Shown here piece after piece: positions 6,610 through 12,029 of a stretch of DNA of 12,029 nt (its first letter is position 1; each line of letters starts with the position of its first letter). Source of the DNA: AB-629-J13 sp964518835 (lineage in GTDB: Bacteria; Fidelibacterota; Marinisomatia; Marinisomatales; AB-629-J13). The position numbers and the translations under genes are program-made. The stretch spans positions 1-12,029 of the forward strand of contig CAZFKU010000047.1 in the NCBI GenBank assembly GCA_964518835.1, in the 5' to 3' direction. The notes beneath the pieces were generated by a model that saw only the letters and a program-made list of their open reading frames with translations, did not search any database and was not told the DNA's origin.

Positions 6610-7539
6610 ATGAAGGATATTGCACTCTTTGGAGGTACGGGATTTGTGGGTTCCTATATGATTGAAGAACTTATTGCTAACGGATACTTTCCAAATATAT
6701 TGGTAAGGGACGATTCGAAACAAAAATTGGCTCATTCTGACAAATGTTCCATCGTGACTGGTGATATTGCTTCAATTGAAAAAATTAAAGAAACTATCAA
6801 CGGTACAGAAGCGGTGATCTATTTAATTGGGATTATCCGGCAATTCCCAAAAATGGGTATTACATTTGAAGAATTGCATTTCCAAAGAGCAAAACAGTGT
6901 ATGGATACAGCACAAGAAATGGGAGTCAAGCGGTTTATTCTTATGAGTGCAAACGGAGTGAAACCGAACGGGACAGAATACCAGACAACAAAATTCCATG
7001 CGGATCAATATTTAAAAGACATGGTTCTGGATTGGACTGTGTTCCGCCCTTCACTTATTTTTGGTGATCCTCAAGGAAAAATTGAATTCTGTTCACAATT
7101 AAGGGATGATATGCTATCGCTACCCTTCCCAGCACCTCTTTTTTACACGGGGATTCTTCCAAAAAATGCAGGAAGTTTTTCTTTGTCTCCTATCCACGTT
7201 AAAAACGTTGCAGAATTTTTCGTCAAGGCATTATCTGATAAATCAACCATCGGAAAAACCTACGAATTGGGAGGATTAAACTCATTTTCCTGGAAAGAGG
7301 TAATTTCAATTATCTCCGCATCAAGCGGAAAGAAAAAATGGAAATTTCCTGCACCCGTATTTCCAATAAAAATGATAGCATCTGTTTTTAACCGCTTTAC
7401 CTGGTTTCCCATAACCAAAGATCAACTTGCAATGCTTATAGAGGGAAATACATGTGATTCAAAAAATTTATTTGAGGAGTTTGACATTGAACCCTTAGAT
7501 TTCTCAGTAACAAATTTGTCATATTTACATCCGGAATGA
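6610..7539 (+). CDS. NDUFA9-like atypical SDR, NAD(P)-binding protein
   Basis: A 309-residue Rossmann-fold protein of the atypical short-chain dehydrogenase group that includes NDUFA9 of complex I. The dinucleotide-binding GGTGFVG is at 8-14 and an acidic residue follows in the TGD segment (50-52). YLIGII (71-76) is the usual strand-4 region. The Y-x3-K pair Tyr124/Lys128 (EYQTTKFHAD) and FRPSLIFG (145-152) are typical of extended SDR proteins. A C-terminal substrate domain follows. Members act as NAD(P)H-linked reductases/epimerases or as structural cofactor-binding proteins near quinone chemistry; the substrate cannot be told here. Its stop overlaps the next start as ATGA (7536-7539), implying coupled translation with the selenoperoxidase. 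Confidence 0.85.
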   Translation: MKDIALFGGTGFVGSYMIEELIANGYFPNILVRDDSKQKLAHSDKCSIVTGDIASIEKIKETINGTEAVIYLIGIIRQFPKMGITFEELHFQRAKQCMDTAQEMGVKRFILMSANGVKPNGTEYQTTKFHADQYLKDMVLDWTVFRPSLIFGDPQGKIEFCSQLRDDMLSLPFPAPLFYTGILPKNAGSFSLSPIHVKNVAEFFVKALSDKSTIGKTYELGGLNSFSWKEVISIISASSGKKKWKFPAPVFPIKMIASVFNRFTWFPITKDQLAMLIEGNTCDSKNLFEEFDIEPLDFSVTNLSYLHPE

Positions 7540-8042
7540 AGAATTTTACTTATTTTTTTTACATATCAATCTTTATGACCATGGCATTTGGTAAATCAAA
7601 CATCAGTGTTGGAATGAAAGCACCTGAATTTGAACTTCCGGATCAGGACAGCACTCTGCACAAACTCACTGATTACCGTGGAACCACAGTTGTCCTTTAC
7701 TTCTTTCCTATGGCAGATACTCCCGGATGAACGAAAGAGGCTTGCGGGTTCCGTGACCAATTTAAAAATTTTGAAAAAGCGAATGTAAAAATAATCGGTG
7801 TCAGTTTCGACACACCGGATAAATTAAAAGCTTTCCGGGATAAACATAAGATCCCCTTCGTTTTTTTATCCGATAGTAAAAAAACAGCAGCAAAATTGTA
7901 TGACGCAAAGGGATGGTTTTTTGCTAAAAGAATTACATTTATCATTGATAAAGAAGGGATTATTCAAAAAATTATCCGTAAGGTAAGCGTTCATTCTCAT
8001 GCAGTGGAAATTCTGGAAATAATCACTGACTTGTTGGAATAA
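7536..8042 (+). CDS. Selenocysteine-containing Bcp-type peroxiredoxin (TGA at 7728-7730 = Sec65)
   Basis: Thiol/selenol peroxidase of the Bcp/PrxQ family, reducing H2O2 and organic peroxides. Read through the in-frame TGA, the frame gives 168 residues, normal for Bcp plus an N-terminal segment. The Prx active-site pattern P-x3-T-x-x-[C/U] is P58...T62...U65, in DTPG-U-TKEACGFRD. In known Bcp proteins this position is the peroxidatic cysteine and the cysteine five residues later, here Cys70, is the resolving one, so a selenenylsulfide U65-C70 is expected. Arg132 (KRITFIIDKEG) is the conserved active-site arginine. The opening VGMKAPEFELPD (25-36) and FLSD (110-113) are typical. Residues 1-19 are hydrophobic (signal peptide or anchor, possible cut after AFG), so the enzyme may act outside the cytoplasm. 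The ATG overlaps the SDR stop by ATGA. A sequencing error turning TGC/TGT to TGA is the main alternative. Confidence 0.88.
7739..7758 (+). promoter_or_regulatory. Bacterial SECIS hairpin downstream of the Sec codon
   Basis: The element starts eight nt after the TGA. GG (7739-7740) pairs with CC (7757-7758); C7741 is bulged; TTGCGG (7742-7747) pairs with CCGTGA (7751-7756) including two G-U pairs; the loop is GTT (7748-7750). The E. coli fdhF SECIS, bound by SelB, has the same plan from memory: GG/CC, a bulged U, a short upper stem and a loop with GU about 18 nt after the UGA. It lies wholly inside the coding frame, as bacterial SECIS elements do. Confidence 0.75.
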
Positions 8043-8110
8043 GAATAACTAAAGTCACATTTCATTTAGGAAAAATATAATCTGCATGGTTAATTTTCAC
8101 TTTCATTACA

Positions 8111-8125
8111 AGGAAATAAATGATG
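8111..8125 (+). promoter_or_regulatory. Ribosome binding site with tandem ATG
   Basis: AGGA (8111-8114) precedes two consecutive in-frame ATG codons at 8120 and 8123, with spacings of five and eight nt. The second fits the usual spacing better, so the true N-terminus may be one residue shorter. Confidence 0.5.
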
Positions 8126-8683
8126 AGTGAAAAATTATCTCCCAGATATATTGTATTAGCAGGACTGCTGATTTTTGCTGCATTCAGCCGTCTAATTCCC
8201 CATCCGCCTAATTTTACAGCATTAGGAACAATGGCATTATTTGGCGGAGCATATTTGTCCAGTCGTATAATGGCAATTATATTACCATTGGGAGCGTTGT
8301 GGCTCAGCGATATAGTCTTGAACAATTTTGTTTATTCCGATTACTATACCGGATTTGTTTTGTTTTCGCCAAATCATGTATGGATTTACATCAGCTTTAT
8401 CGTCATTGCTATTCTCAGTAAATCTCTTCTAAAAAATGTTAATGCAAAATCTGTGGGATTGTCCGCAATGATTGCATCTGTAATATTTTTTGTCCTTTCT
8501 AATTTTGGTGTCTGGATGCAGGGAATCATGTATCCCATTTCAATGGGTGGATTGATTTCCTGTTATGTTGCAGCTCTTCCCTTTTTTGGATGGACTCTCA
8601 TTGGAAATGCTGTTTACTGCTCCATCCTGTTTGGCAGTTTTGAGTTTGCCAATAATAAAATTTCTGTTTTACAAGTAAGATAA
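8120..8683 (+). CDS. DUF6580-like membrane protein, possible transporter component
   Basis: A 187-residue, very hydrophobic protein with about five or six membrane helices. The segment SRLIPHPPNFTALGTMALFGG (23-43) and LPLGALWLSDIVLNN (55-69) are what I associate with the DUF6580 family, called putative transport proteins and reminiscent of ECF-type substrate-binding (S) subunits. The family's substrate is not established to my knowledge. It lies 77 nt after the selenoperoxidase on the same strand, so it may be in the same transcript, but the gap could also hold its own promoter; that gap is too short for a cobalamin riboswitch and shows none. The protein ends before a convergent gap. Confidence 0.7.
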   Translation: MMSEKLSPRYIVLAGLLIFAAFSRLIPHPPNFTALGTMALFGGAYLSSRIMAIILPLGALWLSDIVLNNFVYSDYYTGFVLFSPNHVWIYISFIVIAILSKSLLKNVNAKSVGLSAMIASVIFFVLSNFGVWMQGIMYPISMGGLISCYVAALPFFGWTLIGNAVYCSILFGSFEFANNKISVLQVR

Positions 8684-8965
8684 ATATATACAAGACTTTA
8701 TTTAGGCGTAATAATATAAAGCCAGTGGACATTAATTCGTCACATGGAGTAGCAAAGCATTATCAAAATGTGACTTTTCCTCTTAATTCAGAAATCTACT
8801 CAATATAAATTCCCTCTCATTTTTAGTCACAGAATTTCACTCAGCTTCAAATAGATTAGTTTTCTATAACTTCCCGGACACCAGTGTCGGAACTACTCAG
8901 GTTGACATTTTTTGTTTCGGTTTTTTACAAGTCAATTATAGACATCAACTCCCTATAGATTTTAA
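8684..8965. other. Convergent intergenic region, no gene found
   Basis: About 280 nt between two convergent stops. I see no coding frame with a start and homology, no tRNA and no recognisable element remnant. GTCACAT (8739-8745) and ATGTGAC (8768-8774) form a 7-bp inverted repeat with a 22-nt loop followed by TTTT, a possible terminator for the plus-strand operon. A second compact hairpin with core GACAC/GTGTC (8877-8888, tight loop, flanked by CC/GG) could serve the minus-strand operon, although it lacks a following T-run on that strand. Confidence 0.6.
8739..8778 (+). terminator. Candidate terminator of the DUF2231-SDR-Prx-DUF6580 unit
   Basis: Seven-bp perfect inverted repeat GTCACAT/ATGTGAC with a long 22-nt loop and four T immediately after the stem. 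The long loop and short T-run make it weak, but the position, about 55 nt past the last stop of the plus-strand run, is right. Confidence 0.3.
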
Positions 8966-9847
8966 TCAGGATTTATTGATCAAATAAACTCCTGAGACTG
9001 CTAAAACACTTCCTAATGCAGTCGTCCAATCCAGTTGTTCTCCCAAAATAATCATACTGAACCCCATGGCAGTAACTGGAACAGTAAAAATGTAAGCGCT
9101 GGCTTTTCTAGAGCCCAATCGAACCGCAGCTAAAAAATATATGGTTGTCCCGAAGACCATTGCTCCTACTGACAAAATAAAAAGGTTCATCCAAAAATTC
9201 CATCCAAAATTGAAAACAGAAAAGAGAGGTTCATCTAAAGCCAATAAAAATGATATCACTCCGGCAATTGCCATAGACCAAAAACTATATGGGATAAAAT
9301 GAATTTTATCTTTGGCTGATGTTGTGATCAAGGTTACAAATGCCCAGGATGTTGCAGCCAATAGAAAGTGGATGTTTCCATTCTGAACGAGATCAACATA
9401 ACTAACTGACCAGATTTTAATGATAAATGCTCCACCTGTCAAACCAAGGAATGCACCAAAAATATCTTTTGCTCTTAACAATTCTTTTAAAATAACTGCA
9501 GCTAATATGGATGTGATGATCGGATTCAGGGTTGTTACAATAACTCCACCTGCTCCGGCTAATCCAATCTGAGTTCCACGAAAATAAAAATAATTATAGA
9601 CAGTCATAAGAAAGCCATTTAATAAAACAAATCTGAACCCGTTTTTCGGTATTTTGAAAGAATGACCTGTCCATTTCATGACTGGAATAAAACAAAATAT
9701 GGCAAGCAAAAACCTCCAAAACATGGACAAAGGGGGGGATGTATAAATTCCCAGAATTTTTGCATTGGTCCAGGATAATCCCCACACTGCCATTGCAAGG
9801 ATCAAAGCAATCTGCAGTTTAAATTTTAGAATGGATCGCAGATTCAA
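8966..9847 (-). CDS. DMT superfamily permease with two EamA domains
   Basis: Inner-membrane drug/metabolite transporter of 293 residues, the usual length for the ten-helix EamA group. The two homologous halves are about 14-143 and 158-290. The first has the typical AVWGLSWTNAK (20-30), RFLLAI (45-50) and N-P-I in TLNPIITSILAAVILKE (106-122). The second has TVPVTAMGFSMIILGEQL (255-272), the usual mirror motif ending in G-E-x-L. Such proteins export or exchange amino acids, nucleosides or other metabolites; the substrate is not visible. The start is TTG at 9847, overlapping the cupin stop as TTGA; the next methionine (18) would cut into the first helix, so TTG is preferred. It is the last gene of the minus-strand four-gene cluster. 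Confidence 0.88.
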   Translation of the reverse strand: MNLRSILKFKLQIALILAMAVWGLSWTNAKILGIYTSPPLSMFWRFLLAIFCFIPVMKWTGHSFKIPKNGFRFVLLNGFLMTVYNYFYFRGTQIGLAGAGGVIVTTLNPIITSILAAVILKELLRAKDIFGAFLGLTGGAFIIKIWSVSYVDLVQNGNIHFLLAATSWAFVTLITTSAKDKIHFIPYSFWSMAIAGVISFLLALDEPLFSVFNFGWNFWMNLFILSVGAMVFGTTIYFLAAVRLGSRKASAYIFTVPVTAMGFSMIILGEQLDWTTALGSVLAVSGVYLINKS

Positions 9848-10122
9848 ATATTTTTATATCCGTAAAACCAGTGGTTCGTAACTGAACCGACATTTCTTAC
9901 AGTGTGAGTCATTCCAGCAGGGATGAGAATCTCCTCTCCTATAATAGGATGCAATATTTTGCCGTCCATTTCCAACTCTATTTCTCCATCAATGAGCATC
10001 AAAAGTTCATCAGTGCTGTGAACAAAATTCGCCCAGACTTTGCCAGGTGGGTCTGTCCATATATCGCAGGAGAATCCACGTTTTCCCCAATTCTTTCTGA
10101 CAGCATTATGGTCAATATTCAC
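9844..10122 (-). CDS. Small single-domain cupin protein
   Basis: A 92-residue single cupin barrel. Motif 2, G-x5-P-x-G-x2-H-x3-N, is perfect: Gly62, Pro68, Gly70, His73, Asn77. Motif 1 is incomplete: His35 and Glu39 with Gly46 are present (VHSTDELLMLIDG) but the first histidine of the H-x-H pair is replaced, so metal would be held by His35, Glu39 and His73 at most. Small cupins of this sort can be isomerases, dioxygenases or sugar/ligand sensors; no function can be fixed. The start is GTG at 10122, with GAGGA about eight nt upstream, embedded in the last codons of the symporter gene; it begins 6 nt after that gene's stop. Confidence 0.85.
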   Translation of the reverse strand: MNIDHNAVRKNWGKRGFSCDIWTDPPGKVWANFVHSTDELLMLIDGEIELEMDGKILHPIIGEEILIPAGMTHTVRNVGSVTNHWFYGYKNI

Positions 10123-10128
10123 TTTTGT

Positions 10129-11580
10129 TTATCCTCTTTTCTTTCTTTGGTACAGAATAATTATAACCAGAAAATTTACACCTAATCCCCATACACCGGC
10201 GTGAATTCCCCAAGGTTTTGCAGAAATCGGAAGTCCCAGCATATTTGAACCAATGATGAAAAGAGCTAAACCGGTTCCTGCCAGAATTCCCGATAATATC
10301 ATGTTTTTATCCAACTGTTTTAGGTGAATTCCAATGAGAATCGCCGGTGCAATCTGACAGAGTAGTTCCAACTTAATTTCCATAAGTCTCCAGATGGTTT
10401 GAGGTAAGTAGATTGCCAAAATTGCCGCCAGCGCCATGATCATCCACGAAAATACCTTGCCCAAAAAAGTCAGGGTTTTTTCATTTGTTAGCGGTTTGAT
10501 CCTTCGATAAATATCCTGAGTGGATAGAGACGAAATGGCCAAAAGGGCAGAATCCACCGTGGACATTATAGCAGCAATTGCTGCAGAAATAAACAGGACC
10601 AGAACCGGTGTGACAACAGGATTTTTCTGTGCTAAATCTGATAATAGCAGGAGCGAGATGTGTTCGGTCTCCTGTCCGGAAAGTCCGGGGAATTGGGTGG
10701 CACCAACAATACCGATCGTGATGATGAACAAAGTTGTGACAAAAGGCATGAAGACCATAATCTGGAGGGAGCGTTTTAGAGATGTTTCATCTTTAGCTGA
10801 ATAGATCCTCTGTATAGCATGAGGATAAACGGAAATCCCTGCAAATAAAATGACAATGGTACTGAACCAAAGTCGTTTTCCACTCCAGTCCGGTGGTGAC
10901 CAGAAATCTGTATTGGACTGAATTTGTGAGGCAACCAAACCTCCATAATACACCTGTACCAAACCGAAAATGAAAACCACTCCCAGAAGCAAAAGAATCC
11001 CCTGAATCATGTCCGTCCAAGCCACACTGCGCATACCTCCCAGCGATTCGTAAATGACCATGATCAACGAAAGAAGAATAATTCCGTTCACAAAGGAAAC
11101 AGCACCACCTGTAGTTGCTTCCACAATGATACCAATGGCTTTTAAATTGGTTACAATATAGTTCCCCAGGGCAATGATAGAGAGAACGGTGACAACTATT
11201 GTAAGAAAAGTAGATTTATACCGAAATTGAATAAAATCACCAATGGTAATGAATTTGTATTTCCTGGAAAGTTGAAACAATTTTGGAGCAAAAATAAAAT
11301 ATGCCCCTATGACAGAGCACATAAAGGTTACTGTAACCAGGGCAGTAAATCCGTTTCGATAAGCTCTTCCGGCAAAACCGATGAGGGTATTCCCACTGTA
11401 CTGGGTGGCGTATAGTGTAAGAAATAAAACAAAAAAACCCATCCCCCGACCGGCGAGATAAAAATCAGTAAGGGAATTTTCTTTTCTCACAAATCGTCCT
11501 ATTAGTCCAACTCCAATTAATGAAAAAAGGTAAACCAATAGAAATACCGTTCCACCGGTTGAAAGTAATGGAGCGTTCAA
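10129..11580 (-). CDS. Sodium:solute symporter family (SSS) permease
   Basis: Na+-coupled solute uptake permease of the inner membrane (LeuT fold), 483 residues from the preferred start, with about 13 hydrophobic segments. Two family signatures are clear: YESLGGMRSVAWTDMIQ (177-193) and SAAIAAIMSTVDSALL followed by SS and QDIY (332 onward), the second carrying the Ser/Thr residues that help hold sodium in this family. DFYLAGRGMGF early in the protein is also typical. The frame is open further upstream to 11649, but TTG at 11580 is preferred: a perfect AGGAGG lies 4 nt upstream and the codon overlaps the preceding stop as TTGA, while the longer form adds a polar non-membrane leader. Pairing with a small DUF3311-like protein recalls PanF/YhdT-type arrangements; the substrate (a carboxylate or amino acid, for example) is not known. 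Confidence 0.92.
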   Translation of the reverse strand: MNAPLLSTGGTVFLLVYLFSLIGVGLIGRFVRKENSLTDFYLAGRGMGFFVLFLTLYATQYSGNTLIGFAGRAYRNGFTALVTVTFMCSVIGAYFIFAPKLFQLSRKYKFITIGDFIQFRYKSTFLTIVVTVLSIIALGNYIVTNLKAIGIIVEATTGGAVSFVNGIILLSLIMVIYESLGGMRSVAWTDMIQGILLLLGVVFIFGLVQVYYGGLVASQIQSNTDFWSPPDWSGKRLWFSTIVILFAGISVYPHAIQRIYSAKDETSLKRSLQIMVFMPFVTTLFIITIGIVGATQFPGLSGQETEHISLLLLSDLAQKNPVVTPVLVLFISAAIAAIMSTVDSALLAISSLSTQDIYRRIKPLTNEKTLTFLGKVFSWMIMALAAILAIYLPQTIWRLMEIKLELLCQIAPAILIGIHLKQLDKNMILSGILAGTGLALFIIGSNMLGLPISAKPWGIHAGVWGLGVNFLVIIILYQRKKRG

Positions 11581-11792
11581 TTTGCCTCCTCGGGAGAATT
11601 TCCCGCTGAGGTGCCCCAGTATTTCTTCACCAGAATAAATATAAAACACGCATACGTAAACGTGAAAAATAAGGAATAAAATGCCCAGACCGGCATCCCG
11701 GCGACTGCCTTTGATTCACCATCAAAAAAGAACCAGGGAATGGTAAAGAACAACCCCACTAATAACATTGTAAAAATATGAATTTTTTTCAT
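11577..11792 (-). CDS. Small DUF3311-like membrane protein paired with the symporter
   Basis: A 71-residue protein with two hydrophobic helices (about 6-22 and 36-56) and a polar tail. The connection IPWFFFDGESKAVAGMPVWAFYSLFF, with Pro19 after the first helix and a G-x-P before the second (residues 32-34), resembles DUF3311-type proteins, which are regularly encoded immediately upstream of sodium:solute symporters and are presumed accessory subunits. Its last codons contain the AGGAGG ribosome site of the symporter and its TGA overlaps the symporter TTG, so translation is coupled. The ATG at 11792 has no strong Shine-Dalgarno. Family assignment is by pattern and context, moderately sure. Confidence 0.72.
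   Translation of the reverse strand: MKKIHIFTMLLVGLFFTIPWFFFDGESKAVAGMPVWAFYSLFFTFTYACFIFILVKKYWGTSAGNSPEEAN
11578..11590 (-). promoter_or_regulatory. Shine-Dalgarno AGGAGG deciding the TTG start of the symporter
   Basis: On the minus strand AGGAGG (11590-11585) is followed by CAAA and then TTG (11580-11578). It is the strongest ribosome site in the window and supports the shortened symporter start. Confidence 0.7.
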
Positions 11793-11793
11793 G

Positions 11794-11820
11794 GTTTAAA
11801 AAACATGAATGTTTTAAAAC
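11794..11820. repeat. Imperfect inverted repeat at the start of the transporter operon
   Basis: GTTTAAAAAACAT (11794-11806) and ATGTTTTAAAAC (11809-11820) are near-perfect inverted repeats around GA, placed immediately upstream of the DUF3311-like ATG. It could be an operator or a 5'-leader hairpin covering the ribosome site. AT-richness makes chance symmetry quite possible. Confidence 0.35.
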
Positions 11821-11906
11821 TGATACTCCAATTTAATTAAATTTGTTGCTCTTTACATTTTAAAAACTGAAGAACTTTTACTATTTTATGTTTAACAAAT
11901 CAAAAA

Positions 11907-11920
11907 AAGGAATATTCTTG
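11907..11920 (+). promoter_or_regulatory. Ribosome binding site before a TTG start
   Basis: AAGGA (11907-11911) lies six nt before TTG (11918-11920). It supports a TTG start for a frame that then encodes a clear signal peptide. Confidence 0.55.
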
Positions 11921-12029
11921 AAACATAATTCTTTAATCACCAATATTTTATTAATTGTATTCTCTTTTTCTATACTGAATGCACAGAATTGGCAGGGAGG
12001 TGGCCGCGGAAATATGCCTGGGATATGTG
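11918..12029 (+). CDS. Secreted or outer-membrane protein, N-terminus only
   Basis: Thirty-seven residues are visible before the right edge. They form a clean signal peptide: a basic M-K-H start, a hydrophobic core (ILLIVFSFSIL, 10-20) and a probable cut after N-A-Q (22-24 region). The mature start NWQGGGRGNMPG is Gly-rich. Glycine-rich starts after an A-Q cleavage site are common in Bacteroidota outer-membrane beta-barrel or TonB-dependent receptor-like proteins, but too little is visible to assign a family. The start is TTG with a good AAGGA; the frame has no stop to the edge. It is divergent from the transporter cluster, with 125 nt between the two starts. Confidence 0.7.
   Translation, partial: MKHNSLITNILLIVFSFSILNAQNWQGGGRGNMPGIC

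Noticed and set aside
7536..7730. A truncated 64-residue peroxiredoxin pseudogene ending at the TGA
   Set aside because: The frame continues with full family conservation to a normal stop, no other damage is present, the TGA is exactly at the catalytic residue and a SECIS-like hairpin follows. A sequencing error remains the only serious alternative.
7728..7730. TGA recoded genome-wide to Trp or Gly
   Set aside because: Exonuclease III, the SDR, cupin, EamA permease and DUF3311-like genes all end at TGA at the expected family length.
7697..7945. Minus-strand open frame of 82 codons across the TGA of the peroxiredoxin
   Set aside because: It is antisense to strongly conserved coding sequence and has no recognisable features.
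8043..8119. A riboswitch before the DUF6580-like gene
   Set aside because: The gap is only 77 nt and shows no cobalamin or other riboswitch-like core.
8062..8325. Minus-strand open frame of 87 codons over the start of the DUF6580-like gene
   Set aside because: Shadow of the plus-strand membrane protein; low-complexity translation with no family match.
8739..8774. Integron attC-like or mobile-element end
   Set aside because: Only a 7-bp repeat is present, without the paired core sites, and no integrase or transposase gene is in the window.
10520..10804. Plus-strand open frame of 94 codons inside the symporter
   Set aside because: Antisense to the second SSS signature; a shadow frame.
11581..11649. 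Longer N-terminus for the symporter starting at 11649
   Set aside because: The extra residues are polar and overlap the upstream gene, whereas TTG at 11580 has AGGAGG and a TTGA overlap.

Overview
The window is AT-rich bacterial chromosome with dense, mostly housekeeping-type genes and no sign of phage, transposon, plasmid or CRISPR content. The gene families (a short AMP nucleosidase like that of Bacteroides, a solitary GroES-like protein with an insertion, an NDUFA9-like SDR protein, YjcF-type GNAT, HemW) suggest a member of the Bacteroidota / FCB superphylum, possibly a Marinimicrobia-like lineage. This placement rests on remembered family resemblance, not on a search. TTG start codons are unusually frequent (five proposed, several backed by a Shine-Dalgarno sequence or a stop/start overlap), plus one GTG.

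Layout. 1-2033 (minus strand): a YjcF-like GNAT acetyltransferase followed by an MsbA-type ABC exporter cut by the left edge inside its signature motif. 2108-3677 (plus): a divergent GroES-like protein and the heme chaperone HemW. 3674-5208 (minus): exonuclease III and AMP nucleosidase joined by an ATGA overlap, convergent with hemW. 5351-6056 (plus): an unrecognised two-TM zinc-ribbon protein and a tRNA-Glu(UUC). 6162-8683 (plus): DUF2231 membrane protein, NDUFA9-like SDR, a peroxiredoxin, and a DUF6580-like membrane protein. 8684-8965: convergent intergenic gap. 8966-11792 (minus): a four-gene cluster of a DUF3311-like small membrane protein, a sodium:solute symporter, a small cupin and a DMT/EamA permease, all touching or overlapping. 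11918-end (plus): the start of a secreted protein.

The main discovery is at 7536-8042. A Bcp-type peroxiredoxin is interrupted by an in-frame TGA exactly at the peroxidatic cysteine position (DTPG-TGA-TKEAC), and the frame continues with full homology to a normal stop. Directly after the TGA lies a hairpin (7739-7758) resembling the E. coli fdhF bacterial SECIS element in geometry: lower GG/CC pairs, a bulged pyrimidine, an upper stem and a small loop containing GU about 17 nt after the TGA. TGA serves as an ordinary stop in several neighbouring genes, so wholesale recoding is unlikely. The simplest reading is a selenoprotein with Sec65 and resolving Cys70, carrying an N-terminal signal or anchor segment. 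An automatic annotator would call it a truncated 64-residue fragment. Sec-containing peroxiredoxins are known as a class, so the finding is an overlooked selenoprotein gene and an implied selenium metabolism in this organism, not a wholly new biochemical principle.

The upstream genes (quinone/redox-type SDR and membrane DUF2231) are closely spaced with the selenoperoxidase, so a shared envelope redox or oxidative-stress role is a reasonable inference, though unproven.
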